In this document: piece after piece, positions 26,185 to 35,372 of the stretch | How the letters are laid out: every line of letters begins with the position of its first letter | Numbering within the stretch: the stretch's first letter is position 1 | Assembly (NCBI GenBank): GCA_049115695.1 | Contig: JAGDZR010000011.1 | Location: forward strand, 62,001-126,000 | Length of the DNA stretch: 64,000 bases | From: JAGDZR01 sp049115695 | GTDB lineage: Bacteria; Bacteroidota; Bacteroidia; Cytophagales; Cyclobacteriaceae | Direction: 5' to 3' | The notes under the pieces: generated by a model | Told to the model about the DNA's origin: nothing | What the model saw: only the letters and a program-made list of their open reading frames with translations | Database searches by the model: none | Program-made: the position numbers and the translations under genes

Positions 26185-28532
26185 TGAAAAGGGTCTCAAT
26201 AATATTCTTGATGCTATCTATTATCCAGTCCGTTATTGGACAGGAAAAATGTGCTACTGTCGAACAAGATTTGCTGAATAGGGAGAAGTACAGTGAGATG
26301 GGATTGTTGTCTGATTTTGAAGCGGAGCTACAAGATAAAATTCATGAAAGAAGAATCAGGGCGCTTTCCGGACGACTCGAAGAAAGCGAAATTACCTTAC
26401 CGGTAATCGTTCATGTTATTCACAGTGGAGAGCCAATAGGCAGTGGTAAGAACATCAGCTATGAGCAGATACAATCACAGCTTGATGTCATCAATCAGGA
26501 TTTTCGAAGATTAGAAGGTACAAGGGGATTCAACGACAACCCCAATGGAGCTGATATTGGAATAGAGTTTTGTCTATCTCCGGTCAATGAAGATGGGGGA
26601 GTGATGGATGAGCCGGGCGTTCACCGCTATAATGGTGGCAAAGACGGATGGACCAGGGCAGAAATCGAAGGGTCACTGAAACCTACTACCATTTTCAACC
26701 CAGAATTATTTCTCAACATTTGGGTCGTCAATTTTGATGACGTAGAAGCAGGTCTGCTGGGTTATGCTCAATTCCCAGATAATTCAGGGTTGCAGGGTTT
26801 ACCGGACAATGGAGGCTCATCAACCACGGATGGCGTTGTGGTGAAATACAATTGGTTTGGTAGCACGGATGTTGGTGATTTTAGCGCGTTACAGCCCACT
26901 GCTAAAGGCAGAACACTTACCCACGAAATTGGTCATTGGCTTGGTTTACGACACATTTGGGGAGATGGCGATTGCAGCGCCGATGATTACTGTGCCGATA
27001 CACCAACACAAAACGGGCCTACATCAGGATGTCAAATAGGAAAATCAACATGTGGATCACTCGACATGGTCGAGAATTACATGGACTATTCTGACGGCTC
27101 ATGTATGAACATATTCACTCAAGATCAAAAAGACCGAATTCTAGCCGTAATGGAATTGAGCCCTCGTCGAAACTCTCTTAGGCAAAACTCAATTTGTGTT
27201 TCAGGTGGTGATGGTCCTCCGGTTGCTTCATTCACGTCAAGCCCTGATTCAACACTGAGCAACGGGACGGTTTCATTTAAGGATCTATCCTCGAATTTCC
27301 CGGATTCCTGGTCATGGACATTCGAAGGAGGAGTGCCGAATACATCGACAGCAAAGAATCCGGAAATTACTTATCCAAACTCAGGCGCATATGATGTATC
27401 GCTTATCGCCACCAATGAATTTGGAGCGGATACATTGATTCTTGCGGATTATATGAAGGTATTGGACGAAGGAGTTTGCAACGATTTAAGCAACTTCAAA
27501 GCATCATATTCCAACATGACATTGAAAGCCAATGAGATTGGTGATTACAATGGCTATTTGATGGGACACAACAGCGCCGGTTTTGAAGGTATTTCGGAGT
27601 TTTTTGCGAACCCGTTCCGATACAGCTTTATCAGTGGTGTCAACATGAGATTTGGATACGCATATGCCGCTGAGGATGATGCCTCAGTAAAAATAAACGT
27701 ATGGAATGCAAGAGGTCCTCAAGGTGCACCAGGTGCGATCATTGAGCAAAAACTTGTTCCTATTGCTCAGATATTGGAAGATATTGCTCATAATAGACCG
27801 ACGGAAATCATTTTTGACAGAGAAACACCTGTGTTCAGTGCTCCCTTTCACGTTGGAATAGAGCTTGAGTACGAAGGTGACACAGTTGCCCTTGTATCAA
27901 GCGCGAACGGCGAGGCTGAGAAAATCAGCACCTGGAAAAAGCAATCAGCTTCATGGGATCCATTCGCCATTGATTTGGGTATAAATGCTACAGCCAGTGT
28001 CGAACCGATTGTTGGAATGCAAAACTCCGTGCAGGTTTCCGCATCACGACAAGTCATTGGTCCTGGGTCGGAAGTGATTCTGCAGGCAAGAGGGGCCTCT
28101 GTTTTTGTTTGGAATTCAGATGACGAAGAAATTGACGACTATATAGGACCACAACTCAAAGTTCGCCCATCAAAAACCACTACCTATACGGTAACTGGAA
28201 GTGGACAGGAGCTCTGCAATGATTTGGCTTCTATCACTGTTTTTGTGCGAGAGGTGACCGGGATTGAAGAACAGAGTTTTCCAACTCTTTCGAATATATA
28301 TCCTAATCCGGCGGTTGATGTTACCAATATTTCATGGTCAGACGAATATATTGGCGATCTAAACATCAGTGTGTTTAACACCTCTGGGAGCAGAATTATT
28401 GAGATTCAGTCGCATAAGGAAACATTTGAGTGGCAAAAAAGCATAGACACGTCATGTCTGGAAACGGGTATCTATTTTATCAGACTATCTGGTGGTGACC
28501 ATGTTATCCAACACAAGCTTCTTAAGCATTAA
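26184..28532 (+). CDS. M43 (pappalysin-like) metalloprotease with PKD and T9SS sorting domain
   Basis: A 782-residue secreted protease. Signal peptide ends at VIGQ. The M43 domain has the extended zinc motif HEIGHWLGLRH and the Met-turn VENYMDYSDGSCM, plus the ITLPVIVHVIH start typical of pappalysins. A PKD domain follows (about 345-430; PVASFTSSPDS, SWSWTFEGGVPNTS). A third region (about 435-620) is unassigned. The C-terminus (about 705-782; LSNIYPNPAVDVTNISW, LETGIYFIRLSGG, HKLLKH) is a type A type IX secretion sorting domain. It probably cleaves proteins outside the cell to supply the SusCD transporter. Confidence 0.95.
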   Translation: MKRVSIIFLMLSIIQSVIGQEKCATVEQDLLNREKYSEMGLLSDFEAELQDKIHERRIRALSGRLEESEITLPVIVHVIHSGEPIGSGKNISYEQIQSQLDVINQDFRRLEGTRGFNDNPNGADIGIEFCLSPVNEDGGVMDEPGVHRYNGGKDGWTRAEIEGSLKPTTIFNPELFLNIWVVNFDDVEAGLLGYAQFPDNSGLQGLPDNGGSSTTDGVVVKYNWFGSTDVGDFSALQPTAKGRTLTHEIGHWLGLRHIWGDGDCSADDYCADTPTQNGPTSGCQIGKSTCGSLDMVENYMDYSDGSCMNIFTQDQKDRILAVMELSPRRNSLRQNSICVSGGDGPPVASFTSSPDSTLSNGTVSFKDLSSNFPDSWSWTFEGGVPNTSTAKNPEITYPNSGAYDVSLIATNEFGADTLILADYMKVLDEGVCNDLSNFKASYSNMTLKANEIGDYNGYLMGHNSAGFEGISEFFANPFRYSFISGVNMRFGYAYAAEDDASVKINVWNARGPQGAPGAIIEQKLVPIAQILEDIAHNRPTEIIFDRETPVFSAPFHVGIELEYEGDTVALVSSANGEAEKISTWKKQSASWDPFAIDLGINATASVEPIVGMQNSVQVSASRQVIGPGSEVILQARGASVFVWNSDDEEIDDYIGPQLKVRPSKTTTYTVTGSGQELCNDLASITVFVREVTGIEEQSFPTLSNIYPNPAVDVTNISWSDEYIGDLNISVFNTSGSRIIEIQSHKETFEWQKSIDTSCLETGIYFIRLSGGDHVIQHKLLKH

Positions 28533-29612
28533 TCAGCTCCAAGCCCTTCGCAGGAACTCAATCCAGTTTTGTCCACAAACCCCTGCAATGTCTTCCTCTG
28601 AATATCCTCTTGACTGAAGTATTGGCACAATTTTTTGAAGATCAGCAATCGTTTCTATGTCCATTGGAGATTGCTCTTTACCAAATGCTCCATCCAAATC
28701 TGATCCTATACCGACATGTCGACTATTTCCGGCCAGCTGGCAGATGTGATCAATATGATCCACCACATCCTCCATGGTTAAATTCATTGACTGAGGAGTG
28801 GAAACTCTTTTTTGCCAACCAGGCTTGATCATCCAAGCATCAAAGACCGCTCCGATCACTGCTCCCCGATCAATCAATACCTTTAATTGTTCATCTGAGA
28901 ATTGACGATGATGAGGGACAATAGATCTACAGTTATTATGACTCGCCCAAACCGGTCCATTGAAATGATCCATTGCCTCCCAAAAGCTGTCGTCACATAG
29001 GTGTGTGGCATCAAGAATGATATTTAATTCCTCCATTTTCGACAGTAACTGTCGGCCCTTTTCTCCAATGCCGCCCACAGCATCGGTTCCTTGTGCATAT
29101 ACACCCGGTCCATAATGTGCAGGACCTATTGCGCGTAAACCGTACTTGTGAGCACGCTCCAGGTGCTCCATTGAGATGATGGAATCGGCCCCTTCCAGAC
29201 TCAAAATGAATCCGATAGGTGTGGTATCGCTATTTTCTTCCCAATGTTTCAAATGTTCATTGAGCAAATCAAGATTGGTAATCTGAGACAAATGTCCATC
29301 GGCTATCATCTCTTGATACCATGTCAGTTGTCCCTGCGTTTGTGCCCAGGCTTGCTGTTGACTACTCCAGCTGGCTCCAGGCATTTTTGCGGCCGACTTG
29401 GAATACCTAGCGATTTGCGTACCCACTACTATCCCAACATTTCCCCTTCGCAGTTCCTCAAACGTAACAACCCCATTTCCTCTATCGGGCTTGTCATCAA
29501 GCCCTTCCTCCATACTTCTAATCTCAGAAATAGAACTACGCAAATCTCTATTCCATTCCATGGCGTTCATGGCTAAATCCAGATGTGCGTCAAAGACGAA
29601 AGGCATTTTCAT
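28533..29612 (-). CDS. M19 membrane-dipeptidase family dipeptidase
   Basis: The 359-residue protein has the M19 zinc-enzyme motifs: FDAHLDLA (HxD), ILSLEGADSI, GPAHYGPG, ILDATHLCDDSFWEAM, and ASHNNCRS, with GIGSDLDGAFG near the C-terminus. M19 enzymes cleave dipeptides, often with a D-residue at the second position. ATG 29612 overlaps the upstream gene's stop (ATGA); a longer frame starting at 29648 would run into that gene. No signal peptide, so it is cytoplasmic. It is last in the gntP-ridA-DSD1-dipeptidase operon; its stop abuts that of the convergent protease gene. Confidence 0.93.
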   Translation of the reverse strand: MKMPFVFDAHLDLAMNAMEWNRDLRSSISEIRSMEEGLDDKPDRGNGVVTFEELRRGNVGIVVGTQIARYSKSAAKMPGASWSSQQQAWAQTQGQLTWYQEMIADGHLSQITNLDLLNEHLKHWEENSDTTPIGFILSLEGADSIISMEHLERAHKYGLRAIGPAHYGPGVYAQGTDAVGGIGEKGRQLLSKMEELNIILDATHLCDDSFWEAMDHFNGPVWASHNNCRSIVPHHRQFSDEQLKVLIDRGAVIGAVFDAWMIKPGWQKRVSTPQSMNLTMEDVVDHIDHICQLAGNSRHVGIGSDLDGAFGKEQSPMDIETIADLQKIVPILQSRGYSEEDIAGVCGQNWIEFLRRAWS

Positions 29613-30694
29613 AGTATTAATTGTCTGTTGCGGGCACCAATTTCCCAAGTGTCAATTATATCATCATCCTCAACTACAACCTGATCATACATTGCTACTG
29701 TCGGACAGATATGTACGGGTATTGCATAAAGCTCATCCCCGATTCCGTAGTTGTCGGCAAGGTGAGTTTTGATCACCATGTGTTCCTCATTGTGCATGAT
29801 GGTTTCGAACGTACCAATGTCCGGTAGTTGAATTCGTGGATGAGGCATTTCAGAGGAAACAGCCTTCGTTCCCAGGTCAATACAAAGCTGATCGTCATCT
29901 GGCTTTGAAATAACCCTCGCGAGCAAAACAGCTGCTGATTGAAAAGGTAAGTCTTCATAAACGCTGTATCCTGCATCCCATAACACGGTGGTTCCCGGGG
30001 ATAATGTTCTCTCCTTGTACTCAGCGTGGATTGGAAATGTGATACTCCCACCACATACGATTTCTATGCTGTCATCTTCCTTGAGCAAATCTGATGCAAT
30101 CGGCTTAATCTTGGCAAATGCCCGCGAGACCATCTCGCTTCTTTTATCGGGTTTGATCTCATGAATATGACCATCGTAGCAATGCAATCCGCTTAATGAG
30201 AATATTTCTTTGGTTTGAATCCTTCTGATCAAATTTGGTACAACCAATGGTTTAGCTCCAGTCCTTCCCTGCCCAAGATCAATGTCGACAAAGACATTAA
30301 TATGTTCATCCATCATGGTCTCATCCCATGCCATTAGGCTTGCTTCACTGTCTATCAGGACCGAAAACTTTGTCTCTGGAAAGGCTATTTGCAATCGCAG
30401 AAAAGCCACCTGAGAGGGGCCAATAAGGGGTATTGCGACTAGAACATCCGGTGCACCGATGGATGCCAGCAGTTTGGCTTCTGTTAGGGTAGCGCATTTA
30501 AATTTGCTAATACCACGCTCCATTTGTAATAGAACCAGTTCGGCAGATTTATGCGTCTTAATATGAGGCCTTAATCGCTCTGGCGTACCTGCTATACGAA
30601 TCATCTGTTCTATGTTAGAAATAATTCGCTTTTTATGAAAAATCAAAGCAGGAGATAAAATTTGGTCAGTATGCCTCAATTCGTACCAGCTCAT
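29609..30694 (-). CDS. DSD1/D-threonine aldolase-type PLP enzyme
   Basis: A 361-residue fold-III PLP enzyme. The Schiff-base lysine is expected in RPHIKTHKS near the N-terminus, the phosphate region in IEIVCGGSIT, and the C-terminal metal site in VHICPTVAMYD (His and Cys). This is the pattern of metal-dependent D-threonine aldolase and eukaryotic-type D-serine dehydratase (DSD1). Substrates would be D-3-hydroxy amino acids. The RidA neighbour favours a dehydratase, since RidA clears the 2-aminoacrylate released from serine. Confidence 0.88.
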   Translation of the reverse strand: MSWYELRHTDQILSPALIFHKKRIISNIEQMIRIAGTPERLRPHIKTHKSAELVLLQMERGISKFKCATLTEAKLLASIGAPDVLVAIPLIGPSQVAFLRLQIAFPETKFSVLIDSEASLMAWDETMMDEHINVFVDIDLGQGRTGAKPLVVPNLIRRIQTKEIFSLSGLHCYDGHIHEIKPDKRSEMVSRAFAKIKPIASDLLKEDDSIEIVCGGSITFPIHAEYKERTLSPGTTVLWDAGYSVYEDLPFQSAAVLLARVISKPDDDQLCIDLGTKAVSSEMPHPRIQLPDIGTFETIMHNEEHMVIKTHLADNYGIGDELYAIPVHICPTVAMYDQVVVEDDDIIDTWEIGARNRQLIL

Positions 30695-30695
30695 C

Positions 30696-31151
30696 TTATG
30701 CTATTTCGAAAATTGCTTCAATTTCAACAGCAATATTACCTGGCAACATCATGCCGACAGCACTTCTGGCACCCTTTCCATTTGTATCGCCCATCAACTC
30801 AACCATTAAATCACTAAACCCATTGATCACCTTTGGGTGTTCATAAAAATCCATGGCACTGTTCACCATTCCTAGTGTTTTAACCAGTCTTTTTACCCTA
30901 TTGAGTTCACCAAAATGTTTTTGCATCGTTGACAACATTGTCAGTCCAACCTGTCTTGCAGCGTTGTATGCTTCATCTGTATCTAGATCAATTCCTACTT
31001 TACCTTTGATCAGGCTTCCGTCACTTTGGACCGGTCCTTGACCTGAGACAAATAGTAGGTTTCCGGTCACCAAAACAGAATGATAAACGCCTCCGGCAGG
31101 TGGCGCTGGTGGCAGAACAAGACCAAGCTCTTTAATTTTTTCAATCATCAT
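30696..31151 (-). CDS. RidA family protein
   Basis: A 151-residue YjgF/YER057c/UK114 protein with the standard beta-barrel trimer pattern: GVYHSVLVTGNLLFVSGQGP, the GKVGIDLDTDEAYNAARQVGL helix, and the C-terminal GARSAVGMMLPGNIAVEIEAI with the conserved Arg (ARSAVG). RidA hydrolyses reactive enamine/imine intermediates produced by PLP dehydratases. It sits between the permease and PLP enzyme genes with gaps of one base on each side. Confidence 0.92.
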   Translation of the reverse strand: MMIEKIKELGLVLPPAPPAGGVYHSVLVTGNLLFVSGQGPVQSDGSLIKGKVGIDLDTDEAYNAARQVGLTMLSTMQKHFGELNRVKRLVKTLGMVNSAMDFYEHPKVINGFSDLMVELMGDTNGKGARSAVGMMLPGNIAVEIEAIFEIA

Positions 31152-31152
31152 T

Positions 31153-32460
31153 TTATAAAATTAGGTTGAGGATAATAGCGCCTATCAATCCAGAAACTGA
31201 GACTATGCTTTCCATTAAGGTCCATGATCTCAATGTATCCGCAATTGACATGTTGAAATATTCTTTGAATAGCCAGAACCCACCATCGTTAACATGAGAG
31301 AGCATAATACTTCCAGCGCCCGTAGCTAATACCATCAGTTCCGGGGCTACACCGCTTGATTCGACCAACGGCATCATAATACCTGCAGCCGTTAACCCCG
31401 CTACCGTCGCTGATCCTACACTGACTCGCATGATGGCTGCCACTGTCCAGGCCAAAATCAAGGGTGACCAGCCTAATGCGCCCAGTGTGTCGCCTAATCG
31501 CTCACTAATGCCTGTCACAATTAAAATCTCCTTCAATGCGCCCGCTCCAGCAATGATTAGCAATACTACCGCCACGCCTGATACTGCTACATGAAGTAAC
31601 TTCACCACTTGTTGTGGATTTCTACCTGTTCTGACACCCAGAAAATATGTTGCCGCTAATACCGAAATCAGCATTGCCATCGCTGGATTGCCAATGGACG
31701 CAACGACCTGGCTGTCGATGATCAGCCCCAACAATGAGGAACCACCGATTAAAATAACAGGCAACAAAGCAATCACAAAACTTATGGTCAATCCCGGAAC
31801 TTTAAATTCCTGAGACACATCGCTTGGAGCAAATTCCTTCGAAGGAGTTGGGACAATCTTCTTCATCGTGGGCATCAATAACCATCTGGCAAGCAAGATC
31901 GCAGGAACCCCTACTATCATTCCATAGATCAATGTCAATCCAATATCCGCACCATACATTTCTGCAATAGCAGTTGGAGCTGGGTGTGGAGGCAAGAAGC
32001 CATGTGTCACTGACAAAGACGCTAACATCGGTAGCCCAACATAGAGCAAAGACAGTTTTGTATTGTGTGCTATGGTAATCGCAAATGGAACCAGGATCAC
32101 AAAACCTACAGTATAAAACATTGGAATTCCTACAATAAATCCTGTGGTCATTAATGCCAGCTGGACTCGTTTTATACCAAATGTGGCAACCAGACTGTCT
32201 GTAATACCCTGTGCTGCGCCACTTTCAGCAACAAGCTTTCCCAGCATTGCGCCAAGGCCCAATATGATCACCAGGCCTCCCATCGTATTTCCAATGCCCG
32301 TTTGGATAGCTGCAAATGAATCCTGAATGGAAAGTCCTTCTATCAAGCCAACAAAGAGACAGACCAGCATAAAAGAAATGAAGGTGTCCATTTTGATTCC
32401 TGTAACCAGTATCAACAACAAGGCAATTCCAGCAATAATTGATAAAAACTCCATATGCAC
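31153..32460 (-). CDS. GntP family permease
   Basis: A 435-residue membrane protein with about 12-13 helices in the GntP pattern: LIEGLSIQDSF..GMGNTMGG-type N-terminus, FFYTVGFVIL-like helix, HGFLPPHPAPTAIAE, and the C-terminal SHVNDGGFWLFKEYFNM. GntP family members move gluconate, but also D-serine (DsdX), fructuronate or other hydroxy acids by proton symport. Context with D-amino-acid enzymes favours a D-serine-like substrate here. Translation could begin at ATG 32460 or 32454. It is the first gene of the four-gene operon. Confidence 0.92.
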   Translation of the reverse strand: MHMEFLSIIAGIALLLILVTGIKMDTFISFMLVCLFVGLIEGLSIQDSFAAIQTGIGNTMGGLVIILGLGAMLGKLVAESGAAQGITDSLVATFGIKRVQLALMTTGFIVGIPMFYTVGFVILVPFAITIAHNTKLSLLYVGLPMLASLSVTHGFLPPHPAPTAIAEMYGADIGLTLIYGMIVGVPAILLARWLLMPTMKKIVPTPSKEFAPSDVSQEFKVPGLTISFVIALLPVILIGGSSLLGLIIDSQVVASIGNPAMAMLISVLAATYFLGVRTGRNPQQVVKLLHVAVSGVAVVLLIIAGAGALKEILIVTGISERLGDTLGALGWSPLILAWTVAAIMRVSVGSATVAGLTAAGIMMPLVESSGVAPELMVLATGAGSIMLSHVNDGGFWLFKEYFNMSIADTLRSWTLMESIVSVSGLIGAIILNLIL

Positions 32461-32570
32461 TTTACTCGATTATCAATGATAGTCAAGTAAATGACAAAGG
32501 GCAAGCGCTCGTTTCAAATTGCAATATCCGTCCTACTTCTTTGAAACAATCCTAGTGATTATGGATGAAA

Positions 32571-33767
32571 TCAAATCCTTGACAGATCATAACTAATGTA
32601 AAAGCCACGTAGGGCAAGTGCCAGCACCAGCGGAATAAGTGAGAAATGAAGCGGTTGAGGAATCAACCCCCAAAATACCAATGTTAATACAAGCACAACT
32701 GACAGGTATCTGAAAACTCGAGCCAATTTTGGTTGCCATTTTTCTTTGTTGAGGAAATAAACCAAAGGAATATAAAATGGAAATCCCCAAACCAGATTCC
32801 AATTGTATTTAGACAGGTGTTCAGTGCCTGTCCAGAGAAAAACAAACCACCATCCTGCAAATCCGACTGCTGTAAACAAAATAATGTCCAGCCAATGACT
32901 TCTTTTGCCTGTTTTGAAATTCCGGTTTGTAACCAAACCAACAACAAAAAACAGGATCAGGAAAGTATTGAAAGGGGTAAACATCCCAATAGGATCAGGT
33001 TCACTTTGCGTTTCGTATAGAACTTTCGATTGTTTAACCAAGGGCAATGTCCCTCCATCCCTTTGAATTTTTGCTGTTGCAAATGCTTTGAAAACATAAT
33101 CCGGTAAAAACATATAAACATCGGCAGGAGCCTCATGATCTATTTGCATCCCTAGTCCTAAATCTATTCCTAAATCACCCCATGGCTGGAAGGCTAGATA
33201 GTCGTCCATCAGGTCGCGTATCGTTTTACCCTCTTCGACATAGGAATAGTCATAAATGATTTCACTTTCTACCACAGTATCTACGACTTCTCGAATCTTT
33301 GTTCCACAGTTATCATATACATAGTTGTACAGATACTGCCGATTTTCCGGTTTGTTATTGTTTTCAAGGAACTTGAAAAAATCTACTTTCTCGACATATT
33401 CAAGATTTAGGACCTGTTCATAAACGAATCTGTCTTCACCGGCATAGTAATCTCTGAATCTTTTGAAGTTCTTTAGTAAACCAATGCTGTAGAGCATCTT
33501 GCCTCTGGCAAAATTCAGATAGAAATTCTCCTGGTCGAAATCAAATCGTCCATAATCATAAACCCAGTCAATATTTCGTTGTGGGTCATAAACTCTAATT
33601 GCACTATGTCCAAATGCAGAATACAACTCACCCTGATATGGGCCAATGGTGATCACACTGATCTCAGCAGAATCAGATAAATCGAAAAGTGACTGACCCT
33701 TTGCTGTAGTGCCTAAGGCGATTGCAATGGTCAGCAAAAACAGTAATCGATTCGTGTAACTATTCAT
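32571..33767 (-). CDS. DUF4105 membrane protein
   Basis: The 398-residue protein (start at ATG 33767, which gives a clean signal peptide ending KGQ) has an extracytoplasmic DUF4105-type domain: LYSAFGHSAIRVYDP, WVYDYGRFDF, FYLNFARGK, LYNYVYDNCGTKIREV. The C-terminal third (about 265-398) has four to five membrane helices. The His and Cys in these motifs suggest a papain-like or lipid-linked hydrolase fold, but the activity is unknown. It lies 13 bases from the divergent radical SAM gene. Confidence 0.82.
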   Translation of the reverse strand: MNSYTNRLLFLLTIAIALGTTAKGQSLFDLSDSAEISVITIGPYQGELYSAFGHSAIRVYDPQRNIDWVYDYGRFDFDQENFYLNFARGKMLYSIGLLKNFKRFRDYYAGEDRFVYEQVLNLEYVEKVDFFKFLENNNKPENRQYLYNYVYDNCGTKIREVVDTVVESEIIYDYSYVEEGKTIRDLMDDYLAFQPWGDLGIDLGLGMQIDHEAPADVYMFLPDYVFKAFATAKIQRDGGTLPLVKQSKVLYETQSEPDPIGMFTPFNTFLILFFVVGLVTNRNFKTGKRSHWLDIILFTAVGFAGWWFVFLWTGTEHLSKYNWNLVWGFPFYIPLVYFLNKEKWQPKLARVFRYLSVVLVLTLVFWGLIPQPLHFSLIPLVLALALRGFYISYDLSRI

Positions 33768-33780
33768 TAGGTTTACCATT

Positions 33781-34803
33781 ATGTTCATTAGCCTCAGGGA
33801 CACAATTTTACTGATATCAAAACTAACCTTTCCTAGAATAATTAATGGTTTAAAGGTTCTGTTTAGCTATTTTTTTTCCAGAGTTGTGAAGAATCCGATG
33901 ATGGCAGGTCTACCTATCAGCATTGCCATAGAACCTACTACCTCCTGCAACTTAAGATGTCCGGAATGTCCAAGTGGCTTAAGGTCATTTACGCGCCCTA
34001 CCGGAATGTTAAACGCCACACTTTATGAAAAAATCATCAAAGAAGCGAGTCTTTATACGTCATATCTGACCCTATACTTTCAGGGAGAACCATTTCTGCA
34101 TAAGGATATAAACCAGCTAATCAAATATGCATCAGACCAGAAAATGTATACTGCGACCTCTACCAACGCACATTACATTGACGATCAAATGGCTAAAGAC
34201 ATTGTGTCTTCAGGCCTCAACAGGCTAATCATTAGTATTGATGGCACGGATCAGACAACATATGAAGTCTATCGAAAAGGAGGTGATCTGGAGAAAGTTT
34301 TTAAGGCGAGCAGGTTGATCAACAAATGGAAAAAAAAGTTGAAAGCAAATCATCTATCGGTGATTTGGCAGTTTCTGGTTGTTCGTCAAAATGAACATCA
34401 AGTGGATGAGGTCCGAGCGCTTGCTCAATCATATGGTGTGGACAAGGTAGCCATTAAAACAGCTCAGGTTTATGATTTTGAGAAAGGGAATGACTTGATT
34501 CCCACTAATCCCAAATACTCCAGGTACAGAAAAGGTGCAGATGGATCATATCGTCTCAACAACCAACTGTTGGATCATTGTTGGAAAATGTGGAGTAGTG
34601 CGGTCATCACATGGGATGGACGAATGGTACCTTGCTGCTTTGACAAAGATGCAGCACATGTCATGGGTAATCTCAGCAGCGCCAGTATGTACGAGGTTTG
34701 GTATGGGTCAAACTATCAAATGTTTAGAAAACTTATCCTGAAGTCAAGAAAGGAAGTTGATATCTGCAAAAACTGCACAGAAGGAGCGAAAATTTGGGCA
34801 TGA
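33781..34803 (+). CDS. radical SAM/SPASM protein
   Basis: A 340-residue enzyme with the radical SAM motif CNLRCPEC following IAIEPTTSC, and a C-terminal SPASM-type region (ITWDGRMVPCC, ICKNCTEG) that binds auxiliary iron-sulfur cluster(s). A hydrophobic N-terminus (about 1-35) precedes the core; the same architecture recurs in Bacteroidota relatives as I recall them. The substrate is unknown; SPASM enzymes modify peptides or carry out anaerobic maturation. No precursor peptide gene is visible nearby. Confidence 0.88.
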   Translation: MFISLRDTILLISKLTFPRIINGLKVLFSYFFSRVVKNPMMAGLPISIAIEPTTSCNLRCPECPSGLRSFTRPTGMLNATLYEKIIKEASLYTSYLTLYFQGEPFLHKDINQLIKYASDQKMYTATSTNAHYIDDQMAKDIVSSGLNRLIISIDGTDQTTYEVYRKGGDLEKVFKASRLINKWKKKLKANHLSVIWQFLVVRQNEHQVDEVRALAQSYGVDKVAIKTAQVYDFEKGNDLIPTNPKYSRYRKGADGSYRLNNQLLDHCWKMWSSAVITWDGRMVPCCFDKDAAHVMGNLSSASMYEVWYGSNYQMFRKLILKSRKEVDICKNCTEGAKIWA

Positions 34804-34820
34804 TTCTGTAGATTTAAAGA

Positions 34821-35372
34821 ATGTCCGCTTATGTAGATCCCTTCTTAAAGACCCTAGATGTCTCAATTGACAAGGCAAAAATTTCCATAAAACGCAGGAA
34901 AAAGCGAAATGTACTTGCCCTGGTTTTAGGGATTTTTATAGGGATTCCCCTAATAATTGCTTCATATTTTTTTCTAACACTGGGAACTTATGTTGATGGT
35001 ACTGTATTCGGGGTTTTGGCCATCATTATCGCGATTGCTGTCTGGAACATGAATAGCGCAGGATTGTATCCCGAAACAAAATTTGATCTCAGTGCCAAAC
35101 ATATCGTGAAGAAGCCCATTTTGGCATTCCTGAAACCTATTGAGTTGAGATACAAAACCCTCAAAGGGGTATCCCTGTCAACTAAGGCAGTAAATGGAGG
35201 CACGTCAGCTTATGAGGAAGGCAACACAGATTATCGCAAATCACTGATCCTCGAGACGGACAATGGCGAAATTACTCTTTTCACTTACTATAGCAGGAAA
35301 GAGGAAGCCGAGGACTCCTTGTTAAAGTTTGCAGATTTTATTGAACAAAAAGTTACCAGTGCTCCTGTATAA
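34821..35372 (+). CDS. hypothetical membrane protein, 183 residues
   Basis: I do not recognise a family. The protein has a basic N-terminus (KRRKKR, residues about 24-29), two membrane helices (about 30-50 and 56-74), and a C-terminal soluble domain of beta strands (YKTLKGVSLSTKAV, SLILETDNGEITLFTYY) that resembles a PH-like domain. It lies 17 bases after the radical SAM gene. Its 3' end overlaps the convergent phosphatase gene by 20 bases. Confidence 0.7.
   Translation: MSAYVDPFLKTLDVSIDKAKISIKRRKKRNVLALVLGIFIGIPLIIASYFFLTLGTYVDGTVFGVLAIIIAIAVWNMNSAGLYPETKFDLSAKHIVKKPILAFLKPIELRYKTLKGVSLSTKAVNGGTSAYEEGNTDYRKSLILETDNGEITLFTYYSRKEEAEDSLLKFADFIEQKVTSAPV

Noticed and set aside
32461..32570. AGCGCTT-containing stretch upstream of gntP as a possible LacI/GntR operator
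   Set aside because: The dyad is short and imperfect, and no regulator gene is nearby.
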